Positions 7,685-16,968 are shown, numbered from the stretch's first letter. The stretch: 32,688 nt of DNA from CAZNYN01 sp964577295 (GCA_964577295.1 CAZNYN010000020.1:1-32688), one strand, 5' to 3'. Made by a program: numbers and translations. The notes: generated by a model not told the origin, from the letters alone.

Positions 7685-8185
7685 TTGAATATAGAAAAGG
7701 TAAATGAAGTCTTTGCCGAATTACGAATAAAGATAGACAGTCTCGGATATGACTGCGCCGGGATGGAACTGGTCAATGAGAGCGGTATGAATATACTGCG
7801 CGTCTATCTGGAGATGCCGGGCGGCATTGACCTTGCGGATTGTGAGAATGTTGCAAGAGAAGTCAATGACTATCTTGATGCCGTCGAGAATGTTCTGCCG
7901 GAAAGGTATTTTCTTGAGGTGAGTTCTCCCGGGCTGGAACGCCCGCTCTTTACGGCTTCCGACTACGGAAAATTCATCGGCAAGGAAGCGGCTCTCTCTC
8001 TTAAAGGCGGCAAGAAAGCGCAGGGACAGATTGTTTCATGCGGCGAAGACGGAACCGTCGTACTGTCGGTTTCGGGCGAAGAGAGAAATTTCCCGATTAA
8101 CGATATAAAAAGAGGCCACTTAGTCTATGTAAAAGAGGGCGGACAGAAAAAAACATTTAAGAAAATTCCAAAGAAAAAGAAGTAA
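7685..8185 (+). CDS. rimP: Ribosome maturation factor RimP
   Basis: RimP assists maturation of the 30S ribosomal subunit. 166 residues, normal length. TTG at 7685 follows GGGAGG by six bases. Family marks are CENVAREVNDYLD, YFLEVSSPGLERPL and the C-terminal beta domain with a basic tail (KKTFKKIPKKKK). It leads the conserved cluster rimP-nusA-ylxR-ylxQ-infB, which supports the call. Confidence 0.95.
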   Translation: MNIEKVNEVFAELRIKIDSLGYDCAGMELVNESGMNILRVYLEMPGGIDLADCENVAREVNDYLDAVENVLPERYFLEVSSPGLERPLFTASDYGKFIGKEAALSLKGGKKAQGQIVSCGEDGTVVLSVSGEERNFPINDIKRGHLVYVKEGGQKKTFKKIPKKKK

Positions 8186-8232
8186 CTTGCATCTTTGTAT
8201 TGAGGATAAATATTAAGAGAGGAGTCGAATCT

Positions 8233-9339
8233 ATGCAGCTAGGAAAAGATTTTAAGAAAGTTCTTAAACAAATAGAAGAAGAGAAGGGACTTCCCGAAGA
8301 GGTAATTGTCTCAAGTCTGGAAGCGGCAATGGTTTCAGCGTATAAGAAATTTAAAGGCGGAAATCAAATGATGGAAGTCTATATGGATGCGGAAAGCGGG
8401 GAGTTTACTCTCTATGAAGTCCGTATGGTGGTAGATTCCATAGAAAATCCCGACAGCGAAATAACCTTGGAAGAAGCAACCAAGAGGGGCTATACGGATA
8501 TAACAGTGGGAGACGTTATCAGAAGAGAAGTATTCCCGGAGGATTTCGGACGTATTGCAGCTCAGACCGCACGTCAGGTTATCATCCAGAGGCTCAAAGA
8601 TGCGGAGCGTCAGGTTGTCTACGAACAGTTTGCGGACAAAATAGGCAATATTGTTACAGGCACAATCTTCAAGTCGGAGGGCGATCAGATACTTGTCCGC
8701 CTCAACGAGAAGACAGAAGCCATTATGCCCAAGGAAGAAAGAATCATCGGCGAGAAATATATTCCAGGAGACAGAAAGAAATTCTACCTCCTTGACGTCC
8801 GTCAGACAACAAGGGGCCCGCGCATCATCGTTTCGAGAACACACCCCGGACTCCTGCGCCGCCTGCTTGAGATCGAGGTCCCCGAGATACAGGACGGCAT
8901 CGTCGAAATTCGCAATATAGTAAGAGAAGCGGGCACGAGAGCCAAAATCGCGGTCGCAACTCTTGATGTTAATGTAGAACCTCTCGGTGCATGCGTAGGA
9001 AAGCAGGGCGGACGCATTAAGTCCATAAGCTCGGAGCTCAACGGAGAGAGAATAGATATCATCGTTTGGAGCACGGATATCCTATCCTACATCAGAAACG
9101 CGCTCTCTCCGGCCAAGATTCTCAAGACAGAGCCTTTGCTTGATCAGGACCGTTCCGTTCTGGCCTATGTCAAGTCCGACCAGCTTTCGCTTGCCATAGG
9201 AAAGGCCGGGCAGAATGTAAGGCTTGCGGCGCGCCTCACCGGCTGGAAGATAGACATAAAGGTCAAGGAAGACGAAAAACTTCCGACAATGAAGGATCTC
9301 TTTGTTGATATCTCCGAAATGATAGAGGAGCCGAATTAA
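8233..9339 (+). CDS. nusA: Transcription termination/antitermination factor NusA
   Basis: NusA binds RNA polymerase and RNA and controls pausing, termination and antitermination. ATG at 8233 has AGAGGAG eight bases upstream; an upstream TTG at 8200 in the same frame is less likely. 368 residues: N-terminal polymerase-binding domain (about 1-125), S1 domain (GNIVTGTIFKSEGDQILVRL), and two KH domains with LGACVGKQGGRIKSI and LAIGKAGQNVRLAARLTGW. It lacks the C-terminal acidic repeats of the E. coli protein, as is usual outside Proteobacteria. Confidence 0.97.
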   Translation: MQLGKDFKKVLKQIEEEKGLPEEVIVSSLEAAMVSAYKKFKGGNQMMEVYMDAESGEFTLYEVRMVVDSIENPDSEITLEEATKRGYTDITVGDVIRREVFPEDFGRIAAQTARQVIIQRLKDAERQVVYEQFADKIGNIVTGTIFKSEGDQILVRLNEKTEAIMPKEERIIGEKYIPGDRKKFYLLDVRQTTRGPRIIVSRTHPGLLRRLLEIEVPEIQDGIVEIRNIVREAGTRAKIAVATLDVNVEPLGACVGKQGGRIKSISSELNGERIDIIVWSTDILSYIRNALSPAKILKTEPLLDQDRSVLAYVKSDQLSLAIGKAGQNVRLAARLTGWKIDIKVKEDEKLPTMKDLFVDISEMIEEPN

Positions 9340-9343
9340 GCTT

Positions 9344-9640
9344 ATGAGTGACAAGCCACGCACAATAGAGAAGAAAAAACGCCCGCGCACATGTGTGGGA
9401 TGCGGAGAGGAATCCCCCAAAAAGGCTCTGCTCCGCGTTGTTAGAACTCCGGACGGTGATGTGGTTTTTGACGCGACGGGAAAAGCCAACGGGCGCGGGG
9501 CTTATGTATGTGCCGATATCGACTGCATAAGAAGCGCGAAAAAGAAAAAAGCCTTTGCCAGAGCTCTGAAAGTCCAGACAGACGATGAAATATATCTGAG
9601 ACTTGAAAGCATGTGCAAAGAGGATAAGACAGGTGAATAA
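9344..9640 (+). CDS. ylxR: YlxR family (DUF448) RNA-binding protein
   Basis: 98 residues. The family motif RTCVGCGEESPKKALLRVVR lies near the N-terminus and the GRGAYVCADIDC segment follows, as in other YlxR proteins. YlxR is a small nucleic-acid-binding protein always found next to nusA; in Gram-positive bacteria links to RNase P and to transcription control have been reported. It starts four bases after the nusA stop, with GAGGAG inside nusA as a distant ribosome site. Confidence 0.9.
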   Translation: MSDKPRTIEKKKRPRTCVGCGEESPKKALLRVVRTPDGDVVFDATGKANGRGAYVCADIDCIRSAKKKKAFARALKVQTDDEIYLRLESMCKEDKTGE

Positions 9641-9643
9641 ATA

Positions 9644-9979
9644 ATGCCCGATAACAGAGAAATGCTGCTTAACACGTTGGGACTTGCCAAAAGAGCGGGA
9701 AGAATCATGGCAGGTCAGGATCATGTCTTTGCCGAGCTCAGAAAGCATCTTCCGCTGCTTGTCATTGTTTCCGATGATTGTTCCCCCAACGTTTTAAGAA
9801 GTGTTGACGCTGGTGCGGAACGCGGCGAAGTTACAAAAGTTGTGCTTAAAGGCGTTGACAGAAACGATCTTGGCGCAGCTATGGGATTAAAAACAGCACA
9901 AGTAGCCGCCCTGCCCATGCAGGACGGATTTGCAAAAAAAGTTTTGTCATTACATGATAGGAGTGATGCTGATGAGTAA
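9644..9979 (+). CDS. ylxQ: YlxQ, L7Ae-like RNA-binding protein
   Basis: 111 residues with an L7Ae/L30e-type fold signature: LLNTLGLAKRAGRIMAGQD at the N-terminus and LLVIVSDDCSPNV in the middle. Proteins of this family bind kink-turn RNA. ATG at 9644 is three bases after the ylxR stop with AGGTG eight bases upstream. The gene overlaps infB by eight bases. Confidence 0.88.
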   Translation: MPDNREMLLNTLGLAKRAGRIMAGQDHVFAELRKHLPLLVIVSDDCSPNVLRSVDAGAERGEVTKVVLKGVDRNDLGAAMGLKTAQVAALPMQDGFAKKVLSLHDRSDADE

Positions 9980-11990
9980 AATGAGAGTTTACGAATTAGC
10001 CAAAGTGCTTGAAAAAAGCAATTCGGAGATGGTAGATATACTTACAGATTTGGGAATTAGTGTAAAATCACACATGAGCTCAATTGATGATGACGTTGCC
10101 GCTCTTGTTGAAGAGTCTCTTAAAGAGAAGAGCGAGAAAGAAGCCAAAGAGGAGACGGACGCAATATCAACATATGAACTTGTGACGGTGCGCGAAGGCT
10201 CATCCGTATCCGAAGTTGCTTCCGCCATTGGAGAAAAGGCGGGCAGTGCCGTCAAGTTTCTTATGGCGGCTGGACTTATGATTCCCGCCACAGCCCGTGC
10301 AGACGAAAAAATACTCGAAATCCTCGGCAAAGGCTTTAAGAAAAACATAATATTCGGTGCGCCGGAGCCTGTCGCAGTCAAAGAAGAGAAGCCTGCCGCC
10401 AAAAAGGAAACAAAACCTCAGGGCGGCAAGAAAAACGGCAAAAATAAGAAAGAAGATTCCTCCAAACCAAAGGTTCTGCCTTCAAGACCTCCGATCATCA
10501 CTGTCATGGGGCACGTTGACCACGGCAAGACAACGCTTCTTGACAACATCAGAAAGACAAAGGTCACAGAGAGAGAAGCGGGCGGAATTACCCAGCACAT
10601 AGGAGCTTCCCGTGTGGATTACAACGGAAACACACTCGTATTCCTTGACACACCGGGACATGAGGCGTTTACATCCATGCGCGCGCGCGGAGCTCAGGTC
10701 ACGGATATCGCGATACTTGTTGTCGCTGCCGATGACGGTATCAAGCCGCAGACGATAGAAGCCCTCAACCATGCGAAAGCGGCGGGAGTGCCCATTGTCG
10801 TTGCGGTAAACAAAATAGACAAACCCGAAGCAAAGCCGGAAAGAGTGCGCCAGCAGCTCTCGGACTACGGCCTTGTGCCCGAAGAGTGGGGCGGAGACAC
10901 AATCATGGTTGATGTCGGTGCCAAGACCGGCAAAAATGTAGACCAGCTTCTCGAAATGCTCCTAATCGTTGCGGAAATGCAGGAACTTAAGGCCGATCCC
11001 TCAGCAATGCCCGAAGGCACTGTCATAGAAGCCAATCTCGATAAGGGCAAAGGTCCCGTTGCTACAGTCATTGTACAGAACGGAACTCTGCGCCGCGGCA
11101 ACATAATCCATACGGAGACGGCGTGGGGCAAAATACGCGCCATGATCGACGACAAAGGACGCAATATAGATTCCGCGGGCCCGAGTACACCTGTCGAGAT
11201 TTTGGGACTGGAAAATGTACCTCAGCCGGGTGAAAAGTTCAGCACACTCGCTTCGGAGCGTGAGGCGCGCGACATCATGTCACAGAACGAGTTTGAACGC
11301 AGAGAGCTTGACCAGAACAAGGCGCGCCGACTGACACTCGAAGAACTCTACGAAAAAATGCAGACAGAGGAAGTGCCGCAGCTTAGCATCGTCCTAAAGA
11401 CGGATGTGCAGGGATCCCTTGAAGCGTTCCACTCATCACTTATGAAGATGAACACAAACGCGGTGTCTGTAAACATAGTCCATGAAGGTGTCGGACGAAT
11501 TTCAGAATCTGACGTAATGCTGGCATCCGCGTCAAATGCCATCATCATCGGCTTTAACGTGCGCCCCGACAGCAATGCAAAGAAAATATCCGAAAACGAA
11601 GGTGTGCAGATAAGACTTTATCAGGTCATATATGACATGCTCGACGATGTCAAGGCTGCCATGGAAGGTATGCTTGCTCCGGAACTCAGAGAACACACAC
11701 TTGGTACTGCGGAAATCCGTGAAATGTTCAGGGTCCCGAAAGTCGGCAACATTGCCGGATGCCGTGTTATGGACGGACTTCTTCGCAGGAACGCCAAGGT
11801 TCGCCTTATCCGCGACGGCGTTGTATTCTGGAGCGGAGAACTCTCAAGCCTCAAACACTTTAAGGATGACGTAAGAGAGATCAAAGCAGGAAACGAATGC
11901 GGACTCAGCTTTGAAAAGTTCCAGGACTTCCATGTCGGTGATGTCATAGAAGCGTATGAAATCCTGAAAGAAAAGAAAACTCTGGACTAA
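9972..11990 (+). CDS. infB: Translation initiation factor IF-2
   Basis: IF-2 is the GTPase that brings fMet-tRNA to the 30S subunit and promotes subunit joining. I chose ATG at 9972 (AGGAG eight bases upstream); it gives 672 residues, a short-type IF-2. Two IF2_N modules are seen: MRVYELAKVLEKSNSEMVDIL at the start and SSVSEVASAIGEKAGSAVKF later. A Lys-rich linker precedes the G domain, with G1 GHVDHGKT (about 180-187), G3 DTPGHEAF and G4 NKIDKPEA. The C-terminal fMet-tRNA-binding domain has EIREMFRVPKVGNIAGCRV. Confidence 0.97.
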   Translation: MSKMRVYELAKVLEKSNSEMVDILTDLGISVKSHMSSIDDDVAALVEESLKEKSEKEAKEETDAISTYELVTVREGSSVSEVASAIGEKAGSAVKFLMAAGLMIPATARADEKILEILGKGFKKNIIFGAPEPVAVKEEKPAAKKETKPQGGKKNGKNKKEDSSKPKVLPSRPPIITVMGHVDHGKTTLLDNIRKTKVTEREAGGITQHIGASRVDYNGNTLVFLDTPGHEAFTSMRARGAQVTDIAILVVAADDGIKPQTIEALNHAKAAGVPIVVAVNKIDKPEAKPERVRQQLSDYGLVPEEWGGDTIMVDVGAKTGKNVDQLLEMLLIVAEMQELKADPSAMPEGTVIEANLDKGKGPVATVIVQNGTLRRGNIIHTETAWGKIRAMIDDKGRNIDSAGPSTPVEILGLENVPQPGEKFSTLASEREARDIMSQNEFERRELDQNKARRLTLEELYEKMQTEEVPQLSIVLKTDVQGSLEAFHSSLMKMNTNAVSVNIVHEGVGRISESDVMLASASNAIIIGFNVRPDSNAKKISENEGVQIRLYQVIYDMLDDVKAAMEGMLAPELREHTLGTAEIREMFRVPKVGNIAGCRVMDGLLRRNAKVRLIRDGVVFWSGELSSLKHFKDDVREIKAGNECGLSFEKFQDFHVGDVIEAYEILKEKKTLD

Positions 11991-11992
11991 TA

Positions 11993-12304
11993 ATGAAATT
12001 TTGGATAGGAGCTGCCCTCTGCTCCTTGAGATTGCCCTTTGCGGGCAGCCTCAAGGAGCGCAGGCATGTTGTAAGATCCATAGTTGACGGAGTTCGCTCC
12101 CGTTTTTCCATATCTGCGGCTGATTTAGGCCCTGCCGACATGTGGCAGAGAGCTGATATAGGCTTCACCGCCGCAGGCTCTTCTTCTGCGGAAGTAAGGG
12201 AGCGTCTCGTCAACCTTGAAAATTATCTTCGCCAGACAGAGGATGGCGGAGAAATGCAAATAGTAGATTTCACCCTGGAGGTATTTGCCTATGGTGACTT
12301 ATAG
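11993..12304 (+). CDS. ylxP: YlxP family (DUF503) protein
   Basis: 103 residues. The pattern LRLPFAGSLKERRHVVRSIVDGVRSRF and the later DMWQRADIGF match DUF503/YlxP proteins, which sit between infB and rbfA in many genomes. Role unknown; involvement in ribosome assembly is assumed from location. Starts two bases after infB and overlaps rbfA by 14 bases. Confidence 0.88.
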   Translation: MKFWIGAALCSLRLPFAGSLKERRHVVRSIVDGVRSRFSISAADLGPADMWQRADIGFTAAGSSSAEVRERLVNLENYLRQTEDGGEMQIVDFTLEVFAYGDL

Positions 12305-12674
12305 AATTGATAGGATAAACAAAGAATTTCTGCGCTCAATATCCGAAATGCTTCAAGGCAGGATAAAAAAAGAGGAAGTAAGAGACGCAATACTCACAAA
12401 AGTGCTTGTCACAAAAGATCTGGGACACGCTAAGGTTTTCTACACTCTTATAAAGCCCGAACGCAGGAATGAAATGCAGCTCGCGCTTGAGTCGGTAGCA
12501 GGGCAGCTTCGCGCCATGCTTGGCAAAGATATGCACCTCAGAACCATACCGGAACTACACTTTTTGTACGATGATTCCGAGGCCAAGGCGCGTGCTATGG
12601 ACGAACTGCTCGACAGAGTAGCCGCGATGGATTCAATAAAAACAGAGGAAAAACAGCAGATCAGCAATGAATAA
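12291..12674 (+). CDS. rbfA: 30S ribosome-binding factor RbfA
   Basis: RbfA binds the immature 30S subunit and acts on 16S rRNA 5' end processing. ATG at 12291 has CTGGAGGT eight bases upstream within ylxP. 127 residues with a KH-like fold: YRIDRINKEFLRSISEMLQ at the start, then VLVTKDLGHAKVFYTL and LRTIPELHFLYDDS, all standard RbfA segments. Overlaps the next gene by eight bases. Confidence 0.94.
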   Translation: MVTYRIDRINKEFLRSISEMLQGRIKKEEVRDAILTKVLVTKDLGHAKVFYTLIKPERRNEMQLALESVAGQLRAMLGKDMHLRTIPELHFLYDDSEAKARAMDELLDRVAAMDSIKTEEKQQISNE

Positions 12675-13671
12675 AGACAGCAGGGAAAAGTTTGACACCA
12701 TACTGCGCTGCATGAAAGAACATGCCTCATGGTACATAGTGTGTCATGAAAATCCTGACGGGGACACACTGGGCTGTGCTCTTGCCCTCTACTCATTTGC
12801 AGCGCGAAACGGTAAAAAGGCAGTCGTTACAGGCAGAAGCCCTTTCCCGGAAAGGTATCAGTTTCTGCCTTACGCATCCGTCTATGAACAGAACGTCTCT
12901 CTTCCCGACAGAGAAGAGAGCGGCGTGCTTGTCTTATGTGTTGACACGAGCACGGAGGAAAGAAGCATAGAGTGGGTCTCCGGAATAAAGAACACAAAAC
13001 TTTCCTCCATAAATATCGATCACCACATGGACAACACTATGTACTGCAAAATTAACTGTATAGTTCCAGATGCCTCCGCTACCGCGGAGATAGTTATAGA
13101 CTTGCTCGACTATTCCGGGTGCGGCATAACGGAGGATGAGAGTATTGCTCTTTATTCCGCACTAAGCACCGATAACGGAAACTTCAGATACAACTCTACC
13201 ACCGCGCACACGCACATCTGTGCCGCTAAACTTCACGAAGCTGGCCTAAAGCCTGCCGATGTAGATGACAAAATCAACGAAAACCTGTCTGCGGATGTAC
13301 TCAAGCTCTGGGGAACCGCTTTTTCCCGCACGGAACTTGTCTGCGGCGGTAAGGGCGCTCTTTTTTACGTTACTGCTGCCGATATTGACAAAGCAGGAGC
13401 AGACCTGTCCTCCCTAGACGGACTTGTCAACATGCTGCTTAGGATAAAGGGTGTAAAAGTCGCGGCCTTCCTTACTGAGACAGGCGAAACCTGCAAAGTA
13501 AGCATAAGAAGCAGAGAACCTTACAGCGCGAGAGAATTAGCGGCAGTTTTCGGCGGAGGAGGACACATGATGGCGGCAGGTGCCAAGATTGCGGGAACAG
13601 TAAAAGAAGCTTTGTCTAAAATTAAGAAAGAGATGGAACAATACATTGATTTCGGGCATATTACCGATTAA
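12667..13671 (+). CDS. nrnA: DHH-family phosphoesterase, NrnA-like
   Basis: Likely degrades short oligoribonucleotides (nanoRNA) and/or pAp, as NrnA does; a c-di-AMP/pApA-active relative is also possible. 334 residues. DHH domain: HENPDGDTLG (27-36) and IDHHMDN carry the metal ligands, with STDNGNFRY as the later Asp-containing motif. The DHHA1 domain near the C-terminus has FGGGGHMMAAGAKI. The position between rbfA and truB is a conserved one for this family. Overlaps truB by 26 bases. Confidence 0.9.
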   Translation: MNKDSREKFDTILRCMKEHASWYIVCHENPDGDTLGCALALYSFAARNGKKAVVTGRSPFPERYQFLPYASVYEQNVSLPDREESGVLVLCVDTSTEERSIEWVSGIKNTKLSSINIDHHMDNTMYCKINCIVPDASATAEIVIDLLDYSGCGITEDESIALYSALSTDNGNFRYNSTTAHTHICAAKLHEAGLKPADVDDKINENLSADVLKLWGTAFSRTELVCGGKGALFYVTAADIDKAGADLSSLDGLVNMLLRIKGVKVAAFLTETGETCKVSIRSREPYSARELAAVFGGGGHMMAAGAKIAGTVKEALSKIKKEMEQYIDFGHITD

Positions 13672-14572
13672 CAAACCTATTGACATACGCAGCACATACT
13701 GCGTTGACCAAATACGCAGGGCAGTCGGAAGAAAAAACAAAGTAGGGCACGGAGGCACCCTTGATTCCACAGCGTCAGGGCTTCTTGTCATACTGCTTGG
13801 ACATGCTACAAGGCTAAGCAGCTTTGTCATGGAAATGCCTAAATGCTACGACACTGTTATACAGCTCGGCAGCGAAACATCCACAGATGATGCTTCCGGA
13901 GAAATAACAAAGGATGCTTCGTGGAAACATGTCTCGGAAAACAGCATAGATACGGCAATGTGCGGTTTTCTCGGATGGCGTATGCAGTCTCCGCCAAACA
14001 TATCCGCAGTGCACATAGACGGAGAGAGAGCCCATGTTCTCGCACGCTCGGGACAGAATTTTGACATAGCATCAAAGGCTGTATACTTTGAAAAAATAAT
14101 AAGAACCTCCCCGATCTCATGGGATGGTAAAGTTTCCTTCCGTGTCTACTGCAGAAAAGGCACCTACATCAGGAGCTTTGCGCGAGATTTCGGCAGGGCT
14201 CTTTCTTCATGTGCTCATGTCAGCTCACTCGAAAGATTCTCAGTCGGGAATTTTTCCTTGGAGCAGTGCAGAAAAGCCCAAGATATATTGAATATGAACA
14301 CCGATGAAATATTGAGAGAGATTATCCCGATTCAAGACGTAAGGCTGGAATGTCCCTCTTACCGTGCTGATGCGAAAAATGAAACACGGTTCATAAACGG
14401 ACTCGGCGTCAATATCGCAGAGCTTAAAAGAGACTTCTTTCCGAAACGTGCATCGGAAAATGGAAATATCGCCGTTGTATCGGAAAAACTATTCTCTGTC
14501 TGCTCCGCAAAAATGACAGAGGGCACATTTAGTCTGATGCCGTCTGTGAATATCATAAACGACAGGAGTTAA
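13646..14572 (+). CDS. truB: tRNA pseudouridine-55 synthase TruB
   Basis: Makes pseudouridine at position 55 in the T loop of tRNAs. 308 residues. The catalytic motif GHGGTLDSTASGLL has the nucleophile Asp40; MQSPPNISAVHIDGERAHVLAR and YCRKGTYIRSFARDFG are the other TruB motifs. Start is TTG at 13646, inside nrnA; no ATG is available before INKP, which is the conserved beginning. The C-terminal part after about residue 230 is divergent. Confidence 0.93.
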   Translation: MISGILPINKPIDIRSTYCVDQIRRAVGRKNKVGHGGTLDSTASGLLVILLGHATRLSSFVMEMPKCYDTVIQLGSETSTDDASGEITKDASWKHVSENSIDTAMCGFLGWRMQSPPNISAVHIDGERAHVLARSGQNFDIASKAVYFEKIIRTSPISWDGKVSFRVYCRKGTYIRSFARDFGRALSSCAHVSSLERFSVGNFSLEQCRKAQDILNMNTDEILREIIPIQDVRLECPSYRADAKNETRFINGLGVNIAELKRDFFPKRASENGNIAVVSEKLFSVCSAKMTEGTFSLMPSVNIINDRS

Positions 14573-14576
14573 AGCG

Positions 14577-15503
14577 ATGATTTTTGCCATCGGCGCTTTT
14601 GACGGTTTCCACACAGGGCACAGACAGCTCCTTTCTGCCGCCCGTGAAAGAGCGGAAAAAATAAAAACAGGGTGGGGCGTCATAACATTTGAAGGGCATC
14701 CTCAGCAACTTTTTAACAAAGAGGCGTTCAAATTTCTCTTCACACCAGAGGAGCGCACCCTTCTGGCCGAATATCTTGACATACCGGTTATGGAAAAAAT
14801 CCCGTTTACACGCACTCTAGCGGAGATGCAGCCTCACGATTTTCTCGAATATATTGCTCTTAAAAATAAAATCGACGGTCTTGTAGTGGGGAGCAATTTT
14901 CGTTTTGGATGTGCAAGGACGGGAACGCCGGAACTCCTGCGCGAACTTTGCAAAAAAAGAAATTGGACTCTGGACATTATCCCACCCTACGCTATTGACG
15001 GCAGGACAGTCAGCAGCACAGCGATAAGAGAGCTCATACTTCGCGGCAACATGGAGCAGGCATGCAGAATGCAGGGACATCCTTATATTATACAGGGTAA
15101 AATAATAAAAGGAGACGGACGCGGGCGGACTTTAGGTTTTCCGACAGCCAACATGGGAGTCAAAACAGGCAAAGTCTATCCCGGAAGAGGGAGCTACACT
15201 GCATTGGCTCACATAGGCGGAATATGGTATCCGGCTGCTCTTAACATGGGCTATAATCCAACCTTTGACGGAGTAAGATCCCTGCGATGCGAGACTCACA
15301 TTATAGGGTTCGGCGGTGATATATACGGCATGAACCTTACCGTTTTTTTAACATCAAGAAACAGGGACGAAATGAAATTCGGCGATGCCGACGAGCTGAA
15401 AGCGCAGCTTGAAAAAGACATCAGAGCAGCGGAAATATCAGGCAAAAAATATCTGGCTCAAAATCAGGCGATAATAGATAAATTTGGAACATTGCCGCTT
15501 TGA
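14577..15503 (+). CDS. ribF: Bifunctional riboflavin kinase / FAD synthetase RibF
   Basis: Converts riboflavin to FMN and FMN to FAD. 308 residues. The N-terminal adenylyltransferase domain has AIGAFDGFHTGHRQLL and SSTAIRELI. The C-terminal kinase domain has GRTLGFPTANM and NMGYNPTF. ATG at 14577 has AGGAG upstream. It is the last gene of the translation cluster; the promoter of the next gene overlaps its stop codon. Confidence 0.96.
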   Translation: MIFAIGAFDGFHTGHRQLLSAARERAEKIKTGWGVITFEGHPQQLFNKEAFKFLFTPEERTLLAEYLDIPVMEKIPFTRTLAEMQPHDFLEYIALKNKIDGLVVGSNFRFGCARTGTPELLRELCKKRNWTLDIIPPYAIDGRTVSSTAIRELILRGNMEQACRMQGHPYIIQGKIIKGDGRGRTLGFPTANMGVKTGKVYPGRGSYTALAHIGGIWYPAALNMGYNPTFDGVRSLRCETHIIGFGGDIYGMNLTVFLTSRNRDEMKFGDADELKAQLEKDIRAAEISGKKYLAQNQAIIDKFGTLPL

Positions 15504-15528
15504 CATGTAAACATCTCTGTCGTATCAT
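15500..15528 (+). promoter_or_regulatory. Promoter of SurA-like gene
   Basis: TTGACA (15500-15505), 17-base spacer, TATCAT (15523-15528). The -35 overlaps the ribF stop codon (TGA 15501-15503). The spacing and -35 are ideal. Confidence 0.7.
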
Positions 15529-15581
15529 AGCATGGTTGCTTTCTGTATTTAGGCTTCTATATTAAAGGAGGACGATTTTCC

Positions 15582-16625
15582 TTGTTAAGACATATGAGAA
15601 ATCACGTTAAATCAATAATGATCACAGTAATAGTCCTGTTCGTAGTATCATGCTTTGCCGGTTACGGACTCTACTCACGGTCCGGAAACAAAGCTTCAAA
15701 CGGCAGTATGCAGGATTATCCCGTTGCAGAAGTCGACGGAAAGAAAGTAATGCGCTCACAGATAGAAAATAATCTCGGACGCATAGCGGAGCAGTACGGA
15801 CAGCAGGATATCTCCTCAAAAGACCTTCCCGTTCTCAGAAAAGCCGTGCTTGACAGTATCGTAATAGAGTCCGAAGTTGGAAAAGAGATAAAAACAAGAA
15901 GCATAAAGGTAACTAACGATGAAATAGATGCAGCCTATGTTAAAATAATGGACGGCTATCCCACACGCGAAGAATTTATGGCTAATCTGGAGCGTACAGG
16001 CACAACAGAAAAAGCCGTAAAAGCCGACATAGAAAAGCAGCTTGCACAGGAAAAACTCATTGAATCGGTAAATGCCGGAATAGAAGTCACGGACAAAGAA
16101 GCTCACGCTTTCTATGATACAGCCAAAAACTTCCTCTACAAACAGCCTGCCGGAGTCATGACAAACATAGCAACGTTCAAAAGCAAAAAAGCGGCGGAGC
16201 TGGCTCAGAAGGCTATAGCGGGAGGAGCCGCATGGGACAAAATCATGGAAGAGCACAAGGCCGACATCGAATCCTCAACTCCTTACGACAAGCCCGTACT
16301 CATGACGGAGCAGATGTTTACGCAGAGCCCCGCTCTTGCGAAGCTCAAGACTCTCGAACTTAACAAACTTTCTCCCGTAACTGTAATAGAAGGAGAGCAC
16401 GCCTATATAGCCATAAAGCGCAGCAAAGCGGCTGAAAAGACACTCAGCTACGCGGAAGTCAGCGCTGACGTAATGAACGCCATAAAAGGCCAGAAATCTC
16501 AGGAAAAACAGAACGAATTCTACCAGACACTTCTTTCAAGAGCGACGGTAAAAATTCTTGACGCTCAGATCTTCCCGGAAGTTAAGGCAGACGCGGCCGA
16601 GACAAAATCAGCCGACAAGAATTAG
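15582..16625 (+). CDS. Membrane-anchored SurA/PpiD-type periplasmic chaperone
   Basis: 347 residues. The start is TTG at 15582 with AAAGGAGG ten bases upstream. An uncleaved-looking N-terminal helix (about 13-27) follows a short basic segment (RHMRNHVK), so the protein is anchored and faces outward. The SurA N-terminal domain follows: VAEVDGKKVMRSQIENNL, then a helical part with VTNDEIDAAYVKIM. The C-terminal half has the layout of a parvulin domain (FKSKKAAELAQKAIAGGAAW, then VTVIEGEHAYIAIKRSK), but the usual GGDLG and active-site His motifs are not visible. It is therefore probably a chaperone without strong isomerase activity. It should help outer-membrane or secreted proteins fold. Confidence 0.82.
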   Translation: MLRHMRNHVKSIMITVIVLFVVSCFAGYGLYSRSGNKASNGSMQDYPVAEVDGKKVMRSQIENNLGRIAEQYGQQDISSKDLPVLRKAVLDSIVIESEVGKEIKTRSIKVTNDEIDAAYVKIMDGYPTREEFMANLERTGTTEKAVKADIEKQLAQEKLIESVNAGIEVTDKEAHAFYDTAKNFLYKQPAGVMTNIATFKSKKAAELAQKAIAGGAAWDKIMEEHKADIESSTPYDKPVLMTEQMFTQSPALAKLKTLELNKLSPVTVIEGEHAYIAIKRSKAAEKTLSYAEVSADVMNAIKGQKSQEKQNEFYQTLLSRATVKILDAQIFPEVKADAAETKSADKN

Positions 16626-16700
16626 TGATTTTTGGAAAAACCGGCTTGGAGAAGTCACACACAAGTTAATTATTTAGCATATGAATATAAGTTTTTAGTG

Positions 16701-16729
16701 TTGACAAAATAAGGCCGCCTCTATATAAT
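16701..16729 (+). promoter_or_regulatory. tRNA operon promoter
   Basis: A perfect TTGACA (16701-16706), 17-base spacer and perfect TATAAT (16724-16729) lie ten bases before the first tRNA. Confidence 0.92.
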
Positions 16730-16739
16730 AGCTCCTGTT

Positions 16740-16835
16740 GGTGAGGTGGCCGAGCTAGGCTGAAGGCGCTCGCCTGCTAAGCGGGTAGGGGGGCATAAAC
16801 CTCCCTCCAGGGTTCAAATCCCTGCCTCACCGCCA
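16740..16835 (+). tRNA. tRNA-Ser (GCT)
   Basis: The acceptor stem GGTGAGG (16740-16746) pairs with CCTCACC (16825-16831), followed by G and an encoded CCA. The anticodon stem CTCGC/GCGGG holds loop CTGCTAA, anticodon GCT, reading AGC/AGT. A long variable arm with stem GGGGGG/CCTCCC marks a class II tRNA, and the T loop is GGTTCAAATCC. It is cotranscribed with tRNA-Arg 12 bases downstream. Confidence 0.97.
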
Positions 16836-16847
16836 CAAAATCAAATT

Positions 16848-16924
16848 GCGCCGGTAGCTCAACTGGATAGAGCATCGGACTACGGATCCGAAGGTTACGA
16901 GTTCAAATCTTGTCCGGCGCGCCA
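16848..16924 (+). tRNA. tRNA-Arg (ACG)
   Basis: The acceptor stem GCGCCGG (16848-16854) pairs with CCGGCGC (16914-16920), then G and an encoded CCA. The anticodon loop CTACGGA within stem TCGGA/TCCGA gives anticodon ACG, which becomes ICG after TadA editing and reads CGT, CGC and CGA. T arm contains GTTCAAATC. Confidence 0.97.
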
Positions 16925-16937
16925 TTCGACTAAGAGA

Positions 16938-16968
16938 AACGCCCCTCGCTGAGGGGCGTTTTTTTTGA
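16938..16968 (+). terminator. Terminator of the tRNA pair
   Basis: AACGCCCCTC (16938-16947) pairs perfectly with GAGGGGCGTT (16951-16960), followed by a run of eight T in total (16959-16966). Confidence 0.95.

Noticed and set aside
8335..9489. Long antisense frames across nusA and ylxR
   Set aside because: Shadows of conserved genes, without start signals or protein-like composition.
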